The translations under genes and the position numbers were made by a program. Below, piece by piece: positions 34,129 to 42,081 of a stretch of 64,000 bases of DNA. Positions within the stretch are counted from its first letter, which is position 1. Every line of letters begins with the position of its first letter. The DNA is from G963717155 sp963717155 (GTDB lineage: Bacteria; Actinomycetota; Thermoleophilia; Gaiellales; JALYLC01), in the NCBI GenBank assembly GCA_963717155.1, contig OY970326.1:930001-994000 (forward strand), read 5' to 3'. Below the pieces are notes generated by a model. The model made no database searches. It worked only from the letters and a program-made list of their open reading frames with translations, and was not told the DNA's origin.

Positions 34129-34790
34129 GCTCGGCAGCCGCCCGCTCGCCCGCGACGATCTCCCCCGAGTTCGCGGTGCTCGGAGTCGAGGTCGTCGAGG
34201 ACGCCGCAGCGCCGACGCTGCGTTTCAAGCTCGGCGTCTCGGAGCCGTCGGACCGCGAGATCTTCACGATCGCGCTGACGGCCCAGATCAACGTCGAGCC
34301 GGCGCGTCGCACCCATGACGCCGCCACTCGCGAGCGGCTCGTCGACCTGTTCGGCGAGCCCGAGCGCTGGCCGGCGACGACCCACGCGTTCGTGTGGACG
34401 ACCGCGAGCACCCTGGTGCCGAGCTTCACGGGCGCGGGCATGTTCACGCTGCCCGTGCTGGCGACGTTCGACCTCGAGGTCGCGGCCGCGCGCTACTTCT
34501 ACGAGCTGCCCGACGGTGAGGCGCCGCTGGCGTTCCACTTCAGCGGGTCGATCCTCCTTCGCGGTGAGGACGGACGCGTCCAGATCGTGTCGGTGCCGTG
34601 GTCGTGCTCCACCACCTGGCGCATGCCGATCGCGACCTGGCGCGCGATGATGCGGCGCCACTATCCGGGCCGCAGCTGGATCGCGGTGCAGGAGGACACC
34701 GTCGAGCGGCTGACGCGGTACCGGCGCGAGCACGGGCTGCACTCGTTCGACGCCTGCGTCGAGCGGCTGCTCGGGGGCGACGATGCCTGA
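34125..34790 (+). CDS. Hydrogenase-associated DUF6084-like protein
   Basis: A 221-residue protein from GTG 34125, overlapping the previous stop by four bases. It is beta-rich: ISPEFAVLGVEVVEDAAAPT, IALTAQINVEPARRTHD, LFGEPERWPATTHAF, AAARYFYELPDGEAPLAFHF and IVSVPWSCSTTWRMPIATWR. This matches my memory of DUF6084, again restricted to hydrogenase clusters of this type. There are only two Cys and no cofactor motif, so a structural or chaperone role fits best. It overlaps the next gene by eight bases. Confidence 0.75.
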   Translation: MSSAAARSPATISPEFAVLGVEVVEDAAAPTLRFKLGVSEPSDREIFTIALTAQINVEPARRTHDAATRERLVDLFGEPERWPATTHAFVWTTASTLVPSFTGAGMFTLPVLATFDLEVAAARYFYELPDGEAPLAFHFSGSILLRGEDGRVQIVSVPWSCSTTWRMPIATWRAMMRRHYPGRSWIAVQEDTVERLTRYRREHGLHSFDACVERLLGGDDA

Positions 34791-35628
34791 CGCCTTCGAG
34801 GAGCTCGTCGGCTCGCTCCTGTGGGAGGGCTACGCCCTGTACCCGTACACCCGAGGCAGCGCCAAGAACGCGACGCCGACCCCGTTCGGCATCGTCTACC
34901 CGCAGGTCTACGCGAACGCGACCTCCGGAGCCTTCGCCAGTCTCGTCCTGCGTGGGGTCGCGCTCGCCGGGCCCGACGCTTCGCTGGCCGCAGAGGTGCG
35001 CTTCCTGCAGGCGAGCGGACCGCGGCACGAGGCCGCGGAGCGGCGTGTCTCGTTCACGGCACGTCCGCTCGCCGAGCTCGCGACCGAGCCCGACGAGCAG
35101 ACGTTCGAGCACGGAGACCTGCGCGCGGTCGTACGCCTGTCGGCGCAGCCACTCGAGGGCTCGAGCCACGCTGTGGCGCTCCGCGTCGACAACACGACCG
35201 CATTTCTGCCCCGTGACGGCGGACGCGCCGAGGCGCTGTTCGCGAGCATGCTCTCCACGCTGCCCTTCCTGCGGCTCGGCGACGGCCGCTTCGCGTCGCC
35301 GCTCGAGGACGCCACTCCCAGTGAGAACACGTTCCCCGTGCTCGCCACCGCCTCGGACGACGTGCTGCTCGGGGCCACGATCATGCTCCCCGAGCACCCG
35401 GCGATCGCGCCGGAGAGCCAGGGGAACCTGTTCGACGGCACCGAGATCGAGGAGGCCCTCCTCCTGCACGTGCTGGCGCTGTCCGACGATGAGCGCGCGT
35501 CGATCGCCCAGGACGACCCCGCCGTCCGCGCGATGATCGAGCGCGCCGCGGCGGTCACGCCGGCCGAGATCCTCGCCCTGCACGGGCGCATGACGCTTAA
35601 AGAGGCGGTCGATGAATTTCCTGTCTGA
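34783..35628 (+). CDS. Conserved protein of the hydrogenase cluster, function unknown
   Basis: A 281-residue protein from ATG 34783. The first 160 residues are beta-rich (ELVGSLLWEGYALYPYTRGS, TPTPFGIVYPQVYANA, VALRVDNTTAFLPRDG). The C-terminal third has EESQ-type acidic helices (GTEIEEALLLHVLALSDDER). There are no Cys clusters, membrane segments or nucleotide motifs. I do not know a family name, but its place between DUF6084-like and the small protein at 35612, with overlaps on both sides, makes it part of the same assembly module. Confidence 0.7.
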   Translation: MPDAFEELVGSLLWEGYALYPYTRGSAKNATPTPFGIVYPQVYANATSGAFASLVLRGVALAGPDASLAAEVRFLQASGPRHEAAERRVSFTARPLAELATEPDEQTFEHGDLRAVVRLSAQPLEGSSHAVALRVDNTTAFLPRDGGRAEALFASMLSTLPFLRLGDGRFASPLEDATPSENTFPVLATASDDVLLGATIMLPEHPAIAPESQGNLFDGTEIEEALLLHVLALSDDERASIAQDDPAVRAMIERAAAVTPAEILALHGRMTLKEAVDEFPV

Positions 35629-35896
35629 CGACGTCCCGGGCGAGGCCGAGGTGACGATCGACGGAACCACCTTCAAGCTCGGCGACGCGGTCGCGCTCCG
35701 TCTCGAGGGGCGCTCCGACCCGTACGACCGCATCCTCGACGGCCGCCGTGCGACGGTCGAGCGCATCTACCTCGACTACGAGGACAAGCTGTACTTCGGC
35801 GTCACGATCGACGACGACCCCGGGCAGGAGCTGATGCGCGAGACGGGTCGTTTCCTGTTCTTCTTCGTTGGTGAGATCGAGCCTTGGAGGGCCTGA
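35612..35896 (+). CDS. Small conserved protein upstream of the hydrogenase protease
   Basis: A 94-residue protein from ATG 35612, overlapping the previous gene by 17 bases and the protease ATG by one. It looks like an SH3-type beta barrel: VTIDGTTFKLGDAVALRLEG, ILDGRRATVERIYLDYEDKL and YFGVTIDDDPGQELMRETGR, then RFLFFFVGEIEPW. No catalytic motif is visible. Given the position, it may help recognise the large subunit for processing (inference). Confidence 0.7.
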   Translation: MNFLSDDVPGEAEVTIDGTTFKLGDAVALRLEGRSDPYDRILDGRRATVERIYLDYEDKLYFGVTIDDDPGQELMRETGRFLFFFVGEIEPWRA

Positions 35897-36411
35897 TGGG
35901 CGACCGCTACGCGCAGATCCTGATCGCCGGCGTCGGCAACGCCTGGCTGCGGGACGACGGTTTCGGTGGCGAGGTCGTCCGTCGCCTGACGAAGCGCGAG
36001 CTGCCGCTCGGGGTTGCTGTCGAGGACTTCGGCACGGGCGGGCTGGACCTCGCGTACGAGGTCATGCGCGGGTACGACGCGCTGATCCTGATCGACGTGA
36101 CCCGTGGCGGGAACCCACCCGGAACCCTGTACGTGCTCGAGCCCGAGGAGTCCGAGATCGCAGGTGGCATCGCGGACGGTGAGATGATCGACCCGCACGG
36201 CATGGATCCGCAGACGGTCCTGCGCTTCGTCCGTGCGGTCTCGGGCTGGCCGGGCAAGGTGGTCGTGATCGCGTGCGAGCCGGCCGACGTCGAGGAGCCC
36301 GGCCTCGGCCTTTCGCCCGAGGTCGAGGCGGCCGTCGCGCGCGCCGTCGACGTCGCGCTCGAGACGGTCGCGAGCCTGCGCGAAGAGGTCGAGCGCGCGA
36401 CCGCGAGCTGA
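35896..36411 (+). CDS. Hydrogenase maturation protease (HyaD/HupD, M52 family)
   Basis: A 171-residue nickel-checking endopeptidase. It begins with ILIAGVGNAWLRDDGFGGEV, the GN-x-L-x-x-D-(D/E)-G-x-G motif with an acidic nickel ligand, followed by EDFGTGGLDLAYEV with its conserved Asp and GYDALILIDVTRGG. It would cut the 19-residue tail of the large subunit after His573. ATG 35896 overlaps the previous stop; a start at 35884 would add MEGL. It is followed by hypA after two bases. Confidence 0.93.
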   Translation: MGDRYAQILIAGVGNAWLRDDGFGGEVVRRLTKRELPLGVAVEDFGTGGLDLAYEVMRGYDALILIDVTRGGNPPGTLYVLEPEESEIAGGIADGEMIDPHGMDPQTVLRFVRAVSGWPGKVVVIACEPADVEEPGLGLSPEVEAAVARAVDVALETVASLREEVERATAS

Positions 36412-36413
36412 CG

Positions 36414-36779
36414 ATGCACGAGCTCTCGCTGGCCGGAGCGGTGATCGACACGGCGGAGCGCCACGCCGGCGGCCGGCGCGTGACGCTCGTGCGGCTGCGC
36501 CTCGGCGAGCTGCGCCAGGTGGTGCCGGACTCGCTCGCGTTCTACTTCGAGCACGTGGCGCGGGGCACGCTGTGCGAGGGCGCCGCGCTGGAGCACGAGA
36601 CCGTCCCCGTGACGCTCGCCTGCGGGGCGTGCGAGGCGACCTGGCAGCTCGAGACCGCGTCGTTCCGCTGCCCGCACTGCGAAGCGGCGAACGTGGTTGT
36701 CGAGTCGGGGAACGAGTTCGAGGTCGAGTCGATCGAGGTAGAGTCGATCGAGGCAGAGGAGACACCATGCATCGGGTGA
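36414..36779 (+). CDS. hypA: Hydrogenase nickel-insertion protein HypA
   Basis: A 121-residue metallochaperone: MHELSLAGAVIDTAERHAGG with the Ni-binding His2, and a zinc site CGACEATWQ...CPHCEAAN near residues 65-85. The C terminus carries an acidic tail, EVESIEVESIEAEE, encoded by two 15-bp tandem repeat units at 36720-36749; this lengthens the protein beyond the usual end. The last 13 bases overlap the hypB start. Confidence 0.95.
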   Translation: MHELSLAGAVIDTAERHAGGRRVTLVRLRLGELRQVVPDSLAFYFEHVARGTLCEGAALEHETVPVTLACGACEATWQLETASFRCPHCEAANVVVESGNEFEVESIEVESIEAEETPCIG

Positions 36780-37459
36780 AGGTGCGCGTCGTCGAGGATG
36801 CCCTCGACGCCAACAACACGATCGCGCGGGCGAACCGCGACGACTTCGATCGCCACGACGTGACCGTGATCAACCTCATGAGCGCGCCGGGCGCCGGCAA
36901 GACGACCCTGCTCGAGCGTGCGCTGGAGCGCCCGCTCGGCGACGGCATCCGCGTCGGCGTGCTCGAGGGCGACGTGCAGGGCGAGTACGACGCGATGCGC
37001 ATCGCCAGGCTTCACGTCCCGGTCACGCAGATCAACACCGACTCGGGATTCGGCGGCGAGTGCCACCTCGACGCGAACATGGTGCGCACGGCGCTGCCCT
37101 CGGTACCGCTCGACGAGATCGACCTCCTGGTCATCGAGAACGTCGGCAACCTCGTCTGCCCGGCCGAGTTCCGCGTCGGCGAGGACGTCCGTGTCATGGT
37201 CGCGGCGATCACCGAGGGTGAGGACAAGCCGCTCAAGTATCCGCTCATGTACCGCACGTGCGAGCTCGTGCTGATCAACAAGGTGGACCTGCAGCCGCAC
37301 CTCGAGATCGATCTCGACGTGCTGCTCGCGAACATCGACGCCGTGCATCCCGACGTCGAGACGATGGTGGTCAGCGCACGGACCGGCGATGGCGTGGAGG
37401 AGTGGCGGACGTGGCTCGCGCAGCGCGTGGCGCGTCGCGCCGCCGCGCTGACGGCGTGA
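36767..37459 (+). CDS. hypB: Hydrogenase nickel-insertion GTPase HypB
   Basis: A 230-residue SIMIBI GTPase: LMSAPGAGKTTLLERAL (P-loop), LEGDVQGEYDAMRI, ECHLDANMVRTAL (metal site Cys-His), VIENVGNLVCPAEFR (switch II) and LINKVDLQPHLE (G4). It lacks the His-rich or CxxCGC N-terminal extension of some HypB proteins, so nickel storage is not expected. It works with HypA to load Ni into the large subunit. The start lies within hypA; its TGA overlaps the next GTG. Confidence 0.95.
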   Translation: MHRVKVRVVEDALDANNTIARANRDDFDRHDVTVINLMSAPGAGKTTLLERALERPLGDGIRVGVLEGDVQGEYDAMRIARLHVPVTQINTDSGFGGECHLDANMVRTALPSVPLDEIDLLVIENVGNLVCPAEFRVGEDVRVMVAAITEGEDKPLKYPLMYRTCELVLINKVDLQPHLEIDLDVLLANIDAVHPDVETMVVSARTGDGVEEWRTWLAQRVARRAAALTA

Positions 37460-38676
37460 CCCAGATCCTCACGGGGTCTGCAGCCGACCTTCTCGCCCGT
37501 GGTCTGGCCGCCCGTCGCGATGCCTCGACGCAGCTGTTCGATGCCGAGGCAGGTCACATCGCGGCGCTCTGCCATGCGGTCGCCGAGCGCTGCGCGCGCG
37601 GCGGGCGCCTGCTCGCGTGCGCATGCTCACCGGCAGGCGCGTCGGATGCGCGCCACGTCGCGGTCGAGTTCGTGCACCCGGTGATCGTCGGCAAGCGGGC
37701 GTTGCCCGCGCTCGCACTCGTCGGCGAGCGGGGCCGGCTCGCCGAGGAGGTGGCGCTGCTTGCACGCGAGCCGGACGTCGTGCTGGTCTTCGGCGAGGCC
37801 GGCGACCACGAGGTTCTCACGGCTGCGCTCGCGGTGGCAGCGAGGCGCGGATGCCTGACCGTGGCGTTCGGGCCGTTCGACGCGGACTGGCGGATCGACC
37901 CACCGTCGCCCGACCCATTCATCCGCCAGGAGCTCGTCGAGACCGTCTATCACATCGTCTGGGAGCTCTCGCACGTGTTCTTCGAGCACCGCGGCCTGCT
38001 GGGCGGGCGGACCGAGCGGCGCGGCCACGACGCCGGCGCCTCGAGCTTCCTCTATCCGTTCCTCAGCGAGAGCGAGACGGATCTCGACGGCGTGCTGGCG
38101 GACGTGCGCGCCTCGGTCGGGATGAAGGCCGGCGAGACCCAGGCGTTGCGAGAGCAGACCGTGCTCGACGGCGCACCGGCGATCGAGGCGGCGGCGACCG
38201 CGCTGCGCGAGGTCTTCGATCGGGCCGGGACGCTGCTCGCGCTCGGCAACGGCGGTTCCGCGACGGATGCGATGGACATCGTCGCCGACCTCGCACGGCC
38301 GCTGCCGGGAGGTGCGCCACGGCGCGCGCTCGATCTGAGTGCGGATCCCGCGATCGTTACGGCGATCGCCAACGACATCGGACCGCAGGCGGTGTTCACG
38401 CGCCAGGTCATCGCCTACGGCGCGAGGGGCGACGCGCTGATCGCGTTCTCGACGAGCGGCGATTCGCGGAGCGTGATCGACGCGCTGGTCGAGGCTCGAC
38501 GCCGCGGGCTCGTGACGATCGCGCTGGTCGGCTACGACGGGGGTCGCGTCGCCGAGGACGGGCTGGCCGACCATCTCATCCTCAGCCGTTCGCAGCACAT
38601 CCCGCGTATCCAGGAGGCCCACGCGACGGCCTCGCACCTGCTCCGCGAGCTCGTCGAGGTGGCGGCGGCGCCGTGA
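37456..38676 (+). CDS. Double SIS-domain (GmhA-like) protein within the hydrogenase operon
   Basis: A 406-residue protein with two sugar-isomerase folds. The C-terminal half is a canonical GmhA-like SIS: LLALGNGGSATDAMDIVADL near residue 263, IAFSTSGDSRSVIDALVEAR and QEAHATASHLLRELVE. The N-terminal half has a weaker copy: RLLACACSPAGASDARHVAV, VVLVFGEAGDHEVLTAAL and ETVYHIVWELSHVFFEHRG, lacking the GNGGSA loop. GmhA normally isomerises sedoheptulose 7-phosphate, but no heptose genes are near. Between hypB and hypF, with four-base overlaps on both sides, a role in maturation or precursor supply is likely but unknown. Confidence 0.8.
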   Translation: MTQILTGSAADLLARGLAARRDASTQLFDAEAGHIAALCHAVAERCARGGRLLACACSPAGASDARHVAVEFVHPVIVGKRALPALALVGERGRLAEEVALLAREPDVVLVFGEAGDHEVLTAALAVAARRGCLTVAFGPFDADWRIDPPSPDPFIRQELVETVYHIVWELSHVFFEHRGLLGGRTERRGHDAGASSFLYPFLSESETDLDGVLADVRASVGMKAGETQALREQTVLDGAPAIEAAATALREVFDRAGTLLALGNGGSATDAMDIVADLARPLPGGAPRRALDLSADPAIVTAIANDIGPQAVFTRQVIAYGARGDALIAFSTSGDSRSVIDALVEARRRGLVTIALVGYDGGRVAEDGLADHLILSRSQHIPRIQEAHATASHLLRELVEVAAAP

Positions 38677-40967
38677 GTCGGACGGCGCGGGTGCGGGCCC
38701 GAGTCGAGGGCGTCGTGCAGGGCGTCGGGTTCCGTCCGTTCGTCTACCGCCTTGCCCGGGAGGAGCGGCTCGGGGGCTTTGTGCGCAACGACGAGCGCGG
38801 CGTCGTGCTCGAGGTCGACGGGCGGGCGGACGCGGTCGAGAGCTTCCTCGCGCGCCTCGCCGTCGAGGCACCGCCGCTCGCGGTCGTCGAGCGCATCGAC
38901 TGCGACCGCCTCGAGTCGACCGGTGAGGGCGACTTCCAGATCGTCCAGAGCGTCTCGTCGGGCGGTGCAGACGCCCTCGTCGCAGCCGACACCGCGACCT
39001 GCGACGACTGTCTCGCCGAGCTTGCGAACCCGACCGACCGGCGCTTCCGCTATCCGTTCATCAACTGCACGAACTGCGGTCCGCGCTTCACGATCGTGCG
39101 CGGCGTGCCGTACGACCGGCCGGCCACGACCATGGCGGCCTTCACGATGTGCCCGGCGTGTCAGCACGAGTACGACGATCCCGCCGACCGCCGCTTCCAC
39201 GCGCAGCCGAATGCCTGTCCGGAGTGCGGGCCGCGGGCGCGGCTCGTCGGGGATGGGGCCGCTCCTGAATACGATGCAATTCGCGCCGCTGCCCGCTGGC
39301 TCGCGGACGGCGCCCTGCTGGCGGTCAAGGGGATCGGCGGCTACCACCTCGCCTGCGGGGCCGCCGACGACCGCGCCGTGGCGGAGCTGCGTGCGCGCAA
39401 GCGGCGCGAGGACCGCCCGTTCGCGTTGATGGTGCGCGACGTCGGGGCGGCAGCGGCGCTCGTCGAGCTCGCCGATCTCGAGCGGACGCTGCTGGCCTCT
39501 GCCTCCCGACCGATCGTGCTCGCGCCGCGCCTACCTCGCGCGAGCGTGGCGAACGCGGTGGCCCCAGGTGCTTCCGAGCTCGGCGTCATGCTCCCGTACG
39601 CGCCGCTCCACCATCTCCTGCTCGCCGACCTCGCCGAGCTCGGAGTCGACGCGCTCGTACTGACGAGCGGAAACGTCTCGGACGAGCCGATCGCGTTCCG
39701 TGACGACGACGCGCGCCTCCGCCTCGCGGGCATCGCCGACGGCTACCTCGTCCACGACCGTCCGATCGAGACGCGCACGGATGACTCCGTCGTGCGAGCG
39801 GTCAGGTTGGGTGATGACCGCCGACCGCTCGTGCTGCGCCGCGCGCGCGGGTACGTCCCGTCGAGCGTCGAGCTGCCGATCCTCGCAGCACGACCGATCC
39901 TCGCGTGCGGCGCCCAGCTGAAGTCGACGTTCTGCATCGCGCGGGCCCGTCGGGCCTGGGTCAGCCACCACATCGGCGACCTCGAGCACTACCCTGCGCT
40001 CGTCGCCTACCGGCAGGGGATCGAGCACTTCGAGCGGCTGTTCGCGTTACGGCCGGAGCTCGTTGCATACGACCTGCACCCGGACTACGCGTCGACGGCC
40101 TACGCCCTCGAGCGCGACGGCGTCGAGCTGACGGGCGTCCAGCACCACCATGCCCATCTCGCCGCCTGCCTCGCCGAGCACGGGCTCGAGGGCCCGGCGG
40201 TGGGTGCGATCTACGACGGCTCCGGCTATGGGACGGACGGCACGATCTGGGGTGGCGAGGTGCTGGTGGGCGACCTCGTGTCGTTCGAGCGCGCCACGTC
40301 GCTTCGCGCGGTGCGGATGCCCGGAGGCGCGCGTGCCGTCCACGAGCCGTGGCGCATGGCCTACGCGTGGCTCACGGCCGCGCGCGGCGAGCCGGCGGAT
40401 CTGCCCCGATCGTTGGATACGATCGACCCCCTCCGCTGGAGGCAGGTCGGGGCCATCGCCGACAGCCCTTCCGTGTCGCCCGAGACGACCAGCATGGGGC
40501 GTCTGTTCGACGCCGTGTCGGCGCTCTGCGGCCTGCGAGCGCACGTCTCGTACGAGGGGCAGGCGGCGATCGATCTCGAGGCTGCGGCGACCGCGTCCGA
40601 CGACGCGTACGAGCTCGAGCTCGTCGACGGGGACGGCCGCCGGGTGCTCGATCCGTGCGGCGCGATCCGGGCCATCGCCGACGACCTCGCCGCCGGCGTG
40701 GGCGTGGGCGCGATCGCCGGGCGCTTCCACGAGGGCGTCGCCCGGGCCACCGCACGCGCCTGCGCCGAGGCTGCCGAGCGCCACGGGCTCGAGGTGGCCG
40801 TCCTCTCCGGCGGCGTGTTCCAGAACCGCCTGCTGCTCGAGCGCACCGCCGAGCTGCTCGGGCAAGCGGGTCTGCGAGCGCTCGTGCCCGAGCGGCTGCC
40901 GCCGAATGACGGCGGCATCTCCTACGGGCAGGCTGCCGTGGCCGCCGCGCGCGATCGCTCTAGATGA
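38673..40967 (+). CDS. hypF: Hydrogenase maturation carbamoyltransferase HypF
   Basis: A 764-residue enzyme that makes carbamoyl-AMP and passes carbamoyl to HypE. Domains: acylphosphatase (residues 1-90, EGVVQGVGFRPFVYRLA), two zinc fingers (CDDCLAEL...CTNCGPRF and CPACQHEYDD...CPECGP, residues 105-190), a YrdC/Sua5 domain (residues about 195-380) and a Kae1-like domain with VQHHHAHLAACLAEHG and AIYDGSGYGTDGTIWGGEVL. GTG 38673 overlaps the SIS stop. Its end overlaps the convergent acdS end by eight bases. It closes the hydrogenase operon. Confidence 0.97.
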   Translation: MSRTARVRARVEGVVQGVGFRPFVYRLAREERLGGFVRNDERGVVLEVDGRADAVESFLARLAVEAPPLAVVERIDCDRLESTGEGDFQIVQSVSSGGADALVAADTATCDDCLAELANPTDRRFRYPFINCTNCGPRFTIVRGVPYDRPATTMAAFTMCPACQHEYDDPADRRFHAQPNACPECGPRARLVGDGAAPEYDAIRAAARWLADGALLAVKGIGGYHLACGAADDRAVAELRARKRREDRPFALMVRDVGAAAALVELADLERTLLASASRPIVLAPRLPRASVANAVAPGASELGVMLPYAPLHHLLLADLAELGVDALVLTSGNVSDEPIAFRDDDARLRLAGIADGYLVHDRPIETRTDDSVVRAVRLGDDRRPLVLRRARGYVPSSVELPILAARPILACGAQLKSTFCIARARRAWVSHHIGDLEHYPALVAYRQGIEHFERLFALRPELVAYDLHPDYASTAYALERDGVELTGVQHHHAHLAACLAEHGLEGPAVGAIYDGSGYGTDGTIWGGEVLVGDLVSFERATSLRAVRMPGGARAVHEPWRMAYAWLTAARGEPADLPRSLDTIDPLRWRQVGAIADSPSVSPETTSMGRLFDAVSALCGLRAHVSYEGQAAIDLEAAATASDDAYELELVDGDGRRVLDPCGAIRAIADDLAAGVGVGAIAGRFHEGVARATARACAEAAERHGLEVAVLSGGVFQNRLLLERTAELLGQAGLRALVPERLPPNDGGISYGQAAVAAARDRSR

Positions 40968-41976
40968 ATAGGCCTGCATAGGCGTTCAGCGCGAGCTGCC
41001 CGCCGATGTGCGCGTACAACACGTTCGAGTCGCTGCCGATCTCGCCGCGGCGCACGAGGTCGATCATGCCGGCGAGGCTCTTGCCCTCGTAGACCGGGTC
41101 GGTGATCATCGCCTCGAGGCGCGCTCCGGTGCGGATCGCGTCGATCGTCGTCGCGTCGGGGATGCCATAGGTGCCCGCGTGGTAGCGGTCGTCGAGGATC
41201 ACGTCGCCCGCGGTCAGCTCGCGCGGCACTCCGATCTTTCGCGCCGTGTCCTGGGCGATCCGCAGCACCTGCGCGTGCGTCTCCTCGGGCCGGGCGGAGC
41301 CGTCGATGCCGATCACGCGTCGCCCCTTCCCCTCCAGCGCGAACCCGGCGACCATCCCGGCCTGCGTCGATCCGGTCACCGAGCACACGATCACGGTGTC
41401 GAAGTAGACACCGAGCTCGGCCTCCTGCGCCGCGACCTCGGCCGCCCACGAGGCGAAGCCGAGACCGCCGAGCGGGTGGTCGGAGGCCCCGGCGGGGATC
41501 GCGTACGGCTTGCCGCCGCGCTCCTCGACGTCGCGTAGGGCCTGCTCCCACGACTCCTTGAAGCCGATCCCGAACTCGGCACGAACCAGCCGCACGTCGG
41601 CGCCCATCAGCCGACTCAGCAGGATGTTGCCGACCCGGTCGTACACGACGTCCGGCCACTCGACCCACGATTCCTGGACGAGCACGCAGTCCAGGCCGAG
41701 CCTCGCAGCGACGGCGGCGACCTGACGCGTGTGGTTCGACTGCACACCGCCGATCGACACGAGCGTGTCGCATCCCTGGGCGAGGGCGTCGGCGACGAGG
41801 TACTCGAGCTTGCGGGTCTTGTTGCCGCCGAACGCAAGGCCCGAGTTGCAGTCATCGCGCTTCGCCCAGAGCGATGCACCGCCGAGGTGGGCCGTCAGCC
41901 GCTCGAGGCGATGGATCGGCGACGGGCCGAAGAGCAGCGGTTGGCGGGGGAACGACGCGAGCGTCATCGTATTCAT
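40960..41976 (-). CDS. acdS: 1-aminocyclopropane-1-carboxylate (ACC) deaminase
   Basis: A 338-residue PLP enzyme that splits ACC, the plant ethylene precursor, to ammonia and 2-oxobutanoate. Motifs: KRDDCNSGLAFGGNKTRKLE with the PLP Lys (Lys51 of the Pseudomonas enzyme), SIGGVQSNHTRQVAA, PAGASDHPLGGLGF, VCSVTGSTQAGMV and DPVYEGKSLAGMI with the active-site Tyr-Glu pair. Near the C terminus VLYAHIGG has Ile where ACC deaminase has Leu and D-cysteine desulfhydrase Thr. The upstream TAGGAT ends ten bases before ATG 41976. It is divergent from the fuconate dehydratase gene. Confidence 0.88.
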   Translation of the reverse strand: MNTMTLASFPRQPLLFGPSPIHRLERLTAHLGGASLWAKRDDCNSGLAFGGNKTRKLEYLVADALAQGCDTLVSIGGVQSNHTRQVAAVAARLGLDCVLVQESWVEWPDVVYDRVGNILLSRLMGADVRLVRAEFGIGFKESWEQALRDVEERGGKPYAIPAGASDHPLGGLGFASWAAEVAAQEAELGVYFDTVIVCSVTGSTQAGMVAGFALEGKGRRVIGIDGSARPEETHAQVLRIAQDTARKIGVPRELTAGDVILDDRYHAGTYGIPDATTIDAIRTGARLEAMITDPVYEGKSLAGMIDLVRRGEIGSDSNVLYAHIGGQLALNAYAGLFI

Positions 41977-42081
41977 GGTTGCAAAGATCCTATCTTTCTG
42001 CGTAGAATCGCCCTGGATGATGCGGAAAGGGCGAAATATCGGTCTAAAGCTCGGAGTGTTACCCGGCGGGGCGCGCGTCGC

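Noticed and set aside
40960..41976. D-cysteine desulfhydrase instead of ACC deaminase
   Set aside because: Overall motifs follow AcdS closely, and the diagnostic position is Ile, not Thr. Not fully excluded.
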